From: Streptomyces himalayensis subsp. himalayensis
Lineage (GTDB): Bacteria; Actinomycetota; Actinomycetes; Streptomycetales; Streptomycetaceae
Length of the DNA: 64,000 bases
Assembly (NCBI RefSeq): GCF_013778455.1
Contig: NZ_JACEHE010000017.1
Span: 1-64,000 of the forward strand
Direction: 5' to 3'
Positions within the stretch are counted from its first letter, which is position 1, and every line of letters begins with the position of its first letter. The position numbers and the translations under genes were made by a program. The notes under the pieces are model-generated. The model searched no databases and was not told where the DNA came from. It was given only the letters and a program-made list of their open reading frames with translations. Below are positions 1-6,625 of this stretch, piece after piece.

Positions 1-208
1 CGACGCTCTGACGATCATCGCCGAGCAGATCGGACGCCCCCCTGCGCCCCTCCTTACCTGCGCACCACAGCTCCACGACAGCGGCACAGGATCGCTATGG
101 ACATGACATGTCATGATCGCGTAAACCGGACGGCACGTCATCAGCGCACGTCAGCGCCACTTCCCTCACCTCAGGCCAGGCGGCCAGACCTCACTCCCGA
201 GGAGACCG
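1..208 (+). other. Left edge: possible 3' end of an upstream gene and promoter region of the M4 protease
   Basis: One plus-strand frame is open from base 2 to a TGA at 104-106. Its first dozen codons are rich in third-position G/C, so it could be the last 34 codons of a gene cut by the window edge; I cannot name it. The rest is the upstream region of the protease at 209. It holds a perfect 14-bp palindrome, CATGACATGTCATG, at 102-115. Confidence 0.3.
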
Positions 209-1909
209 ATGAGACGACCGACGACTGCGACGCGCCCGGCCTCGCCGACCCCGCCGGACCCGCCGTCCCCGCCGTCCCCGACGACATCGCGCCGGACCGC
301 CGCCGGAACAGTTGCGGCGGCCACCGCCCTCCTGGCCGGCGCGCTCACCCCCACCGCGGCCGCGGCCGACCAGCCGCTGCCCAGCCGGGAAGATGCGATC
401 GGCCACGCGCAGAGCGCGATCGCCTCGCTCGCCGGCCGGCTAGGCATCACCGACGCGCAGGCCACCACGGTGCGCGACGTCGTCGTCGACGCGGACGGCA
501 GCCAGCACGTGCGGTACGACCGTACGTACCGTCAACTGCCCGTCCTCGGCGGCGACTTCGTCGTCCATCTGGCCCCCGACGGGGGCTATCGCAGCGCCGA
601 CCGGGCCGTGCTCGGCGACCTCGCCGTGCCGTCCGTCAAGCCCTCGCTCACCGCGCCGAAGGCCGCGGACGTGGCGGCGGCAGCCCTGCGCGCAGCGAAC
701 ATCGGCGAGACACTGCGCAAGATCGTCGCCACGCCACAGCTGGTCGTGGACGCTCTCCACGGCGAGCCCACGCTCGCCTGGCGCACCGAGGCCACCGGCC
801 AGGACTCGCTGGGCAACCCCGTCGCCCGCGTCGTCCTCACCGACGCCCGCACCGGCCGGCAGATCGACGCCTGGGACAGCATCGAGACCGCGACGGGAGA
901 CGGACAGTCCCTCTACAGCGGTACGGTGCCGCTGCAGACGACCCAGTCCGGCTCGTCGTACCAGCTCAAGGACGCCACGCGCGGCAACACCTACACCGGC
1001 GACGCGCAGAACAAGACGGACACCTGCCTCCTCGTGATCTGCCTGGAACGGGCGCCCGCGGCGCTCTTCACGGACGCCGACAACCACTGGGGGAACGGGG
1101 CCGCTTCGGACCGTGCCTCCGCGGCGGTCGACGCGCAGTACGGCACGGACACCACGTGGGACTACTACAAGAACGTGCACGGGCGCAGCGGCATAGCCGG
1201 TGACGGCAAGGGGTCGTACAACCGTGTGCACTACGGGACCGACTACAACAACGCCTTCTGGGACGACACCTGCTTCTGCATGACGTACGGCGACGGTGAC
1301 GGAACGACCTTCGGGCCGCTCGTGTCCCTGGACGTGGCCGGGCACGAGATGACACACGGCGTCACGTCGAAGACCGCGGGGCTCACGTACTCCCGTGAAC
1401 CGGGAGGCCTGAACGAGGCGACGTCCGACATCTTCGGCACGCTGGTGGAGTTCTACGCGGCCAACGCATCCGATCCCGGCGACTGGCTCATCGGCGAGAA
1501 GATCGTGAAGCCGGGCTTCGGCAAGTCGGCGCTGCGCTACATGGACCAGCCGTCCAAGGACGGCAAGTCCGCGGACTGCTGGAACTCCTCGGTCGGCAAG
1601 CTCGACGTGCACTATTCGTCGGGCGTCGCGAACCACTTCGCGTATCTGCTGGCCGAGGGCAGCGGCCCGAAGACCATCGGCGGGGTGCAGCACAACGGCA
1701 CCACGTGCAACGGCGCGACGGTGAGCGGCATCGGCAAGGACAAGCTCGGCAGGATCTGGTACCGGGCGCTGACGGTCTACATGACGTCGTCGACCGACTA
1801 CGCGGGCGCGCGGGCGGCGACGCTCAACGCGGCGAAGGATCTGTACGGGGCGGGGAGCGCGGAGTACGCCGCGGTGGGCGCGGCGTGGTCGGCGGTGTCG
1901 GTGGGCTGA
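209..1909 (+). CDS. Secreted M4 family (thermolysin-like) zinc metalloprotease
   Basis: This is a 566-residue secreted neutral protease precursor. The zinc-binding HEMTH motif lies at about residues 379-383, and the third zinc ligand is the Glu in GGLNEATSD at about residue 403, as in thermolysin. The N-terminus has an Arg-containing n-region with a Pro-rich stretch, then a hydrophobic Ala/Leu segment ending in AxA-type sites near residue 52. That fits export. The long region before the catalytic domain (about residues 55-250) fits the FTP/PepSY propeptide of the family. The ATG at 209 is chosen because GAGGAG lies five bases upstream. The mature enzyme would act outside the cell in protein turnover. 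A second M4 enzyme without a signal peptide lies near 53.6 kb, so the two probably have different roles. Confidence 0.93.
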   Translation: MRRPTTATRPASPTPPDPPSPPSPTTSRRTAAGTVAAATALLAGALTPTAAAADQPLPSREDAIGHAQSAIASLAGRLGITDAQATTVRDVVVDADGSQHVRYDRTYRQLPVLGGDFVVHLAPDGGYRSADRAVLGDLAVPSVKPSLTAPKAADVAAAALRAANIGETLRKIVATPQLVVDALHGEPTLAWRTEATGQDSLGNPVARVVLTDARTGRQIDAWDSIETATGDGQSLYSGTVPLQTTQSGSSYQLKDATRGNTYTGDAQNKTDTCLLVICLERAPAALFTDADNHWGNGAASDRASAAVDAQYGTDTTWDYYKNVHGRSGIAGDGKGSYNRVHYGTDYNNAFWDDTCFCMTYGDGDGTTFGPLVSLDVAGHEMTHGVTSKTAGLTYSREPGGLNEATSDIFGTLVEFYAANASDPGDWLIGEKIVKPGFGKSALRYMDQPSKDGKSADCWNSSVGKLDVHYSSGVANHFAYLLAEGSGPKTIGGVQHNGTTCNGATVSGIGKDKLGRIWYRALTVYMTSSTDYAGARAATLNAAKDLYGAGSAEYAAVGAAWSAVSVG

Positions 1910-1931
1910 CCAGCGCCCGTACCGTTGCGTC

Positions 1932-2744
1932 ATGACGACGTCACCGAGCCCCCGCGTACAGCAGGACCCGCCCCTCGTCCAGCGCGTCGAGATCGAGGGG
2001 CGGCCCGCCACCGCCGAGCAGTTGCTGTGGCCCGCTCTCGTCAACGACGGGCACTTCACCGCGATGCAGGTCAGGGCCGGGCGGGTGCGGGGGCTCGGGC
2101 TGCATCTGGCGCGGCTAGACTCGGCCACCCGCGAGCTGTTCGACCGCGGCCTTGACGGCGGGCGGGTGCGCGAGCTGGTCCGGCACGCGCTCGGTGACGA
2201 CATCACGGACGCCGCGATACGGGTCTATGTGCACGCGCCGGACGGCGAGCCGCGGATCATGGTCACGGTCCGGCCGCCCGCCGGGATGCCGGCGGACGCG
2301 CAGTCCCTGATGTCCGTGCCGTATCTGCGACCGGTGCCGCACATCAAGCACGTCGGCGGCTTCGGCCAGATCCACTACGGGCGGCTGGCCCGCCGGGCCG
2401 GCTTCGACGGCGCTCTGCTGACTGGCCCCGACGGCACGGTCAGCGAGGGCGCCGTCGCGAACATCGCCTTCTACGACGGTTCGGATGTCGTGTGGCCCGA
2501 CGCGCCCTGCCTGGCGGGCACCACACTGCAGCTGCTCGAGCCGCGGCTGGGCGACGCCGGACTGCGCTCGCGCCGTGCCCCAGTGGGCCTCGCCGACCTG
2601 GCCTCGTACCCGTCCGCCTTCGTGATGAACTCACTGGGCATCGCCCCCGTACGGCGTATCGACGCCACGGATTTCACAGTCGACGAGAAGCTGATGGGGG
2701 CGTTGGCGGACGTGTACGCGTCCGTGCCGTGGGAGGCGCTCTGA
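1932..2744 (+). CDS. Class IV aminotransferase family protein
   Basis: The 270-residue protein matches the fold-type IV PLP enzymes (branched-chain aminotransferase, D-amino-acid transaminase, aminodeoxychorismate lyase). The segment IKHVGGFGQIHYGR in mid-protein carries the likely PLP Lys, and the following GTVSEGAVANIAF is the family's conserved loop (usually GxVxExxxxNxF). The exact substrate cannot be read from sequence. Streptomyces relatives are usually annotated only as aminotransferase class IV. It starts 22 bases after the protease stop but has no Shine-Dalgarno. A TACCGT hexamer six bases before the ATG would allow a leaderless transcript, which would make it independent of the protease gene. 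Confidence 0.85.
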   Translation: MTTSPSPRVQQDPPLVQRVEIEGRPATAEQLLWPALVNDGHFTAMQVRAGRVRGLGLHLARLDSATRELFDRGLDGGRVRELVRHALGDDITDAAIRVYVHAPDGEPRIMVTVRPPAGMPADAQSLMSVPYLRPVPHIKHVGGFGQIHYGRLARRAGFDGALLTGPDGTVSEGAVANIAFYDGSDVVWPDAPCLAGTTLQLLEPRLGDAGLRSRRAPVGLADLASYPSAFVMNSLGIAPVRRIDATDFTVDEKLMGALADVYASVPWEAL

Positions 2745-2865
2745 CGCGCCGGACGGCGCCCGGGAGTCACCCGTTCACACCTCCGCCGCGCCGTTTGGGG
2801 TTTCTTTTTGCCGACACGCCGGTGACCTGCTGGAACGTTCGCGTTCGAGCACCCGGGAACGGCCC

Positions 2866-2900
2866 GTCCCCGGATTTCTGATGGCTCATCAGCAGGCGTG
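2866..2900. promoter_or_regulatory. Palindrome CTGATG-GCT-CATCAG upstream of the secreted protein gene
   Basis: A perfect inverted repeat with 6-bp arms and a 3-base centre lies at about 2879-2893, roughly 110 bases before the start at 3001. It sits at the end of an intergenic stretch of 256 bases (2745-3000) that otherwise shows nothing I recognise apart from a T-rich run near 2800. It could be an operator for the gene at 3001 and the sortase behind it. The binding protein is unknown. Confidence 0.4.
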
Positions 2901-3000
2901 TGCCGTCGAGTGCCACTTACCTCGGAAGGGCAGGGACGCGACCGACTCGGCGGCACATTGGGGGTGCCGCGGGCCGCGCCCTCTCGGAGGTGCAAGCACC

Positions 3001-3519
3001 ATGCGCAGACGCCGCATGCTGACCGGTACCGTGCTCGCCGCCGCCGCGGCGGGCCTGTCGGCCGCCCCTGCCCACGCGGGCGACGCGACCACCCTGGACC
3101 TGTATCCGTCCACCACGGCCCCGGGCGCGACGGTCTCGGTGAACACCAAAGCGTGCGGCACCGGGGAGACGGCGACGGGGGACGCCAGCGCGGTGGGTGC
3201 GGGCATGTTCACCCTGGCGCCCAGCGCGCACGACGGGGAGGCGATCGGCCAGTTCAAGGTGCCGCCGTCCGCACAGCCGGGCACGTACGAGATCGTCGCG
3301 AAGTGTTTCCGCGGGGACAAGGAGATGGCGGGCGATCTGAAGGTCATCCTGGCCGTCGCCGGGACGCAGCAGCAGCCCAAAGGACGTGTGGAGACGGGGG
3401 TCGGCGGCGCGCTAGGCCCCGACCCCGTGCAGACCGCGGCGGGTGTAGCGGCGCTGGCCGTGGCCGCCGCGGGCGGTACCTGGCTCCTGCATCGCCGGGC
3501 GAGAGGTGACAGGATCTGA
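3001..3519 (+). CDS. Secreted protein with C-terminal membrane anchor, probable class F sortase substrate
   Basis: The 172-residue protein has an Arg-rich n-region, a hydrophobic core and an AHA signal-peptidase site near residue 26. Next comes a small beta-rich extracellular domain with two Cys (KACGT and VAKCF) that may form a disulphide. It ends with TGVGG near residues 132-136, a hydrophobic stretch at about 144-163 and a positively charged tail (RRARGDR). That is the shape of a cell-wall sorting signal without a canonical LPXTG. The gene for a class F sortase follows 124 bases downstream, supporting an enzyme-substrate pair. The ATG at 3001 is preferred over the in-frame ATG at 2881 because a signal peptide begins there and GGAGG precedes it. 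Function beyond wall attachment is unknown. Confidence 0.8.
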   Translation: MRRRRMLTGTVLAAAAAGLSAAPAHAGDATTLDLYPSTTAPGATVSVNTKACGTGETATGDASAVGAGMFTLAPSAHDGEAIGQFKVPPSAQPGTYEIVAKCFRGDKEMAGDLKVILAVAGTQQQPKGRVETGVGGALGPDPVQTAAGVAALAVAAAGGTWLLHRRARGDRI

Positions 3520-3643
3520 CGGACGCCCTCCGCTGTCCGCAGGTACCGCTTCCTCCCGCCCCCTCCGGGCCCGTAGCCCCTCGCGGCGCCCGGAGGGGGA
3601 CGCGGAACCATCAGCCACCCGGATCAGCCACCCGGAGGTGCCC

Positions 3644-4324
3644 ATGCGCTGGACCAGCAGGGCAAGGCCGGCACGGTCGGCACGGCCGGCGCGCGGCGCT
3701 CCCCGCCGGGGGGTCCCCGACGCCGCGATAGCCACCGTGACCGTGGTCGCCCTCGTGTCCGGCATATGGCTGGTGCGCAGCGGCACCGAGGGCCACCCGC
3801 CGCCGCAGCCGTCCGCCGCGCAGGCCGACGCCCGCAGCGAGGGCGAAGCACCCGCGGCGCCCCCGCTGCCGCCGTCGCCGCCCGACCGCATACGCATCCC
3901 CGCGATACGCGTGAACGCGCCCCTCGTAGGCCTCGGCCTGACCTCCTCCGGCAGCCTCGAGGCACCGCCGCCCGAGCGGAAGGACGTCGCCGGGTGGTAC
4001 GAGGCCGGGACGAAGCCCGGTGAGACCGGAACCGCCGTCGTGGCCGGACACGTCGACAACGCGGAGGGCCCCGCCGTCTTCTACAACCTCGGCGCGCTGA
4101 AGAGGGGCAACACAGTCGAGATGGACCGCAGGGACGGATCGGTCGCCGTGTTCACGGTCGACGCCGTCGAGGTGTACGACAGCCGAAACTTCCCCGACGA
4201 GAAGGTCTACGGCCCCGCCCGCCGGCCCGAGCTACGGGTGATCACCTGCGGCGGCGGCTATGCGAAGAAGACGGGCTACCAGGGCAACGTCGTGGTCTTC
4301 GCACATCTGACCGGAAGCCGCTAG
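3644..4324 (+). CDS. Class F sortase
   Basis: The 226-residue transpeptidase is anchored by one N-terminal membrane segment (about residues 27-45) after an Arg-rich cytoplasmic start. A Pro-rich linker precedes the sortase beta-barrel. The catalytic His is in VVAGHVDN (residue 136) and the catalytic Cys is in VITCGGGY (residue 202), the TLxTC-type strand. Class F sortases are typical of actinobacteria and their substrates are poorly defined. The start at 3644 is supported by GGAGG six bases upstream; an in-frame ATG at 3506 would extend into the preceding gene without an SD. The neighbouring secreted protein at 3001 is the likely client. The enzyme would act on the outer face of the membrane. 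Confidence 0.9.
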   Translation: MRWTSRARPARSARPARGAPRRGVPDAAIATVTVVALVSGIWLVRSGTEGHPPPQPSAAQADARSEGEAPAAPPLPPSPPDRIRIPAIRVNAPLVGLGLTSSGSLEAPPPERKDVAGWYEAGTKPGETGTAVVAGHVDNAEGPAVFYNLGALKRGNTVEMDRRDGSVAVFTVDAVEVYDSRNFPDEKVYGPARRPELRVITCGGGYAKKTGYQGNVVVFAHLTGSR

Positions 4325-4352
4325 CCGCACCCGGATCATGGCAGCCGAATTC

Positions 4353-5135
4353 TTACGCCACCCACTGCTCGTACGCCAGATTCGCGACCAGCGCCAGGAC
4401 CACCGTCAGCAGCACGATGCGGACGAAGCCGCTCCCCTTCTTCAGCGCCGTATGCGCACCCAGAGTGCCGCCGGCCAGGTTGAACACGGCCATCAGCGCC
4501 GCAAGTTGCCACAGCACCGTGCCCTGCCAGGCGAACATCGCGAGCGCTCCGGCGTTCGTGCAGCAGTTGACGATCTTGGCGGTGGCCGAGGCCGTCACCA
4601 GGTCGAGGTGGAGCACGGCGGTGAGCGTGAGCACGAGGAACGTGCCGGTGCCGGGGCCGATCAGCCCGTCGTAGAAGCCGATGCCGAGACCGGCCAGGCC
4701 GATGGCGGCGAGGATGCGCCGACGGGAGGCGGGCCCGGCCGCCGGCGCGGTACCGAACGCGGGCTTGAGGATCACGAACGCCGCGACGCCAAGGAGCACG
4801 ACCATGATGACCGGCTTCAGCACCTCCGTGCTCATCCCGGCCGCGAAGAACGCGCCGCCCATCGACCCGGCGACGGCGGCGAGACCGATACGGACCGCCG
4901 TCCAGACATCCACGGGCGCTTTGCGCACGTAGGTCACCGCCGCGCCCGTGGTGCCGACGATGGCCACCGCCTTGTTGGTGCCCAGCGCGTACGCGGCCGG
5001 GGTGCTGCCCGGCAGACCGAGCAGCAGAGCGGGAAGCAGCAGCAGCCCACCGCCGCCCACCACGGCGTCGACCCATCCGGCCGCGCCCGCGGCGAGGCAG
5101 AGCACGAGCACGGTCGTCAGGGATATGTCGGGCAT
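4353..5135 (-). CDS. TSUP family membrane permease (TauE/SafE type)
   Basis: The 260-residue protein is almost entirely hydrophobic, with about eight membrane segments. Near the N-terminus is the AGWVDAVVGGGGLL motif of the TSUP (sulfite exporter TauE/SafE) family, with the usual internal repeat. Members move organosulfur or organic anions; this one's substrate is unknown. It is transcribed toward the sortase gene and is divergent from the nitrite reductase operon, with 254 bases between. The start at 5135 (MPDIS) fits family length best. An in-frame ATG at 5162 would add nine polar residues. Neither has a strong SD. Confidence 0.85.
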   Translation of the reverse strand: MPDISLTTVLVLCLAAGAAGWVDAVVGGGGLLLLPALLLGLPGSTPAAYALGTNKAVAIVGTTGAAVTYVRKAPVDVWTAVRIGLAAVAGSMGGAFFAAGMSTEVLKPVIMVVLLGVAAFVILKPAFGTAPAAGPASRRRILAAIGLAGLGIGFYDGLIGPGTGTFLVLTLTAVLHLDLVTASATAKIVNCCTNAGALAMFAWQGTVLWQLAALMAVFNLAGGTLGAHTALKKGSGFVRIVLLTVVLALVANLAYEQWVA

Positions 5136-5329
5136 GATCGCGACCCTAGGCACGCTATACATGGGCCGTCCATCGAATACGGCGGGTCTTGAGGACCATC
5201 TGAGGTTCGCGACGCCCGGGCACGGCCTGATCAGGGCAGTAGGGCCTCTGCGAGCGGCCCGCGCTCACACCCGCAACGGACCCCGCGCCCAAACCCTCAC
5301 ACCCGCCCCCGGCCCCTGCTGAGCGCAGC

Positions 5330-5367
5330 GTTCCTCTCGGGAAACAGAGGGGATGCCGACGGGTAAC
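5330..5367 (+). promoter_or_regulatory. Candidate GlnR box upstream of the nitrite reductase operon
   Basis: Four pentamers are spaced by exactly six bases: GTTCC (5330), GAAAC (5341), GATGC (5352) and GTAAC (5363). The GlnR consensus of streptomycetes is gTnAC-n6-GaAAC repeated with the same spacing. The first, second and fourth elements match well and the third poorly. It ends 22 bases before the first gene of the operon. GlnR control of nirB is known in S. coelicolor, which supports the call. Confidence 0.6.
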
Positions 5368-5389
5368 ACCCACGACGCACGCTCAAGGC

Positions 5390-6625
5390 ATGACCTCGAA
5401 AACGCGTGTGGTGGTGATCGGCGCCGGCCCCGCGGGCGCACGGCTCGCCCAGCGGCTGGGCCCCGACGCCCTGCTCATCGGCGAGGAGGAGCACGCCCCG
5501 TACAACCGTCTGCTGCTCGCCGAGGTGCTGGCGGGCCGGTACGCGCCCGAGATCATCGCGCTTCCCGCCCCGTCGAGCCCCCAGCTGCGTGCCCGCGTCG
5601 TCCGCGTGGACCGCGAGGACCGGCTGGTGCACTGCGACGACGGCAGCGTGATCGCATACGAGACGCTGGTCCTGGCGACCGGCTCCAACCCGGTGCTTCC
5701 TGCGCTGCGCGGCCTGTTCGAGCCGGGCGCCCGCGACCTCCCCAAGGGCGTGCACGCGTTCCGCACGATGGACGACTGCCTGGCCCTCTCCGCGGCGGTA
5801 CGCGAAGGGACGCGCGCCGTCGTGATCGGCGGCGGCCTCCTCGGGGTCTCCGCGGCGCGGGCGCTCGCCGAGCGCGGCGTCCAGGTCGTCATGGCCCAGC
5901 AGGGCGAGCGCCTGATGGAGCGCCAGCTCGATGCCAAGGCGTCGGAGCTGGTGTACCGCCACCTCACCGGCATGGGTGTGGAGATCCACACGGAGTGCCG
6001 CGTGCGCGGCCTCCACTGCGCGGACGGCGCGGTGCAGTCCGTGGAGCTCGCCGACCACTACCGGCTCGGGGCCGACCTGGTCGTCCTCGCCTGCGGTGTC
6101 CGGCCCCGCACCGGCCTCGCCGTCGCGGCGGGCCTGGAGGTGCGCAAGGGCATCGTCGTCGACGACGAGCTTCGTACCTCCGACCCGCACATCAGGGCCA
6201 TCGGCGACTGCGCGGAACACGATGGTCACGTATACGGCCTGGCCGCACCGGCCCTCGACCAGGCCGACACCCTGGCGGCGCTCCTCACCTCGGACACGGA
6301 TTCCGAGTCGACCCGACGCCCTCGCTACACCGGCACCCGCGCCCTGACCCGGCTCACCCTCGCCGAACAGGGCACAGGACCGCTGGACGTCGCCGCCTTC
6401 GGGGAGACCGAAGCCCTGCCCGGCGACGACGTCGTGCAGCTCACCGACTCGACCCGCCGCACGTACCGCAAGGTCGTCGTCCGCGACGACCGCCTGGTCG
6501 GCGGGGTTCTCGTCGGCGAACTCGGCACCGTCGGCGCGCTCGCCCGCGCCTGGGAGGGGGCAGAGCCGCTCCCCGCGGACGGTGCCCCCCTGCTCCACCT
6601 GCTCACCAACCATGGAGGCTCCTGA
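5390..6625 (+). CDS. NAD(P)/FAD-dependent oxidoreductase of the nitrite reductase operon
   Basis: The 411-residue flavoprotein resembles the N-terminal half of NirB/NasB and rubredoxin reductases. An FAD-binding GAGPAGARLA is at residues 11-20, and a second dinucleotide-binding GGGLLGVSAARAL lies near residue 145. The C-terminal GDCAEHDGHVYG is the second FAD contact. It lacks the Bfd and sirohaem domains of NirB, so it is a separate reductase subunit or electron donor. Its TGA overlaps the nirB ATG (TGATG), so translation is coupled. It is the first gene behind the GlnR-like box and probably supports nitrite or nitrate assimilation in the cytoplasm. Confidence 0.9.
   Translation: MTSKTRVVVIGAGPAGARLAQRLGPDALLIGEEEHAPYNRLLLAEVLAGRYAPEIIALPAPSSPQLRARVVRVDREDRLVHCDDGSVIAYETLVLATGSNPVLPALRGLFEPGARDLPKGVHAFRTMDDCLALSAAVREGTRAVVIGGGLLGVSAARALAERGVQVVMAQQGERLMERQLDAKASELVYRHLTGMGVEIHTECRVRGLHCADGAVQSVELADHYRLGADLVVLACGVRPRTGLAVAAGLEVRKGIVVDDELRTSDPHIRAIGDCAEHDGHVYGLAAPALDQADTLAALLTSDTDSESTRRPRYTGTRALTRLTLAEQGTGPLDVAAFGETEALPGDDVVQLTDSTRRTYRKVVVRDDRLVGGVLVGELGTVGALARAWEGAEPLPADGAPLLHLLTNHGGS

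Noticed and set aside
2..106. Named upstream gene at the left edge
   Set aside because: Only 34 open codons are visible and no family could be recognised, so it is left as an unassigned edge.
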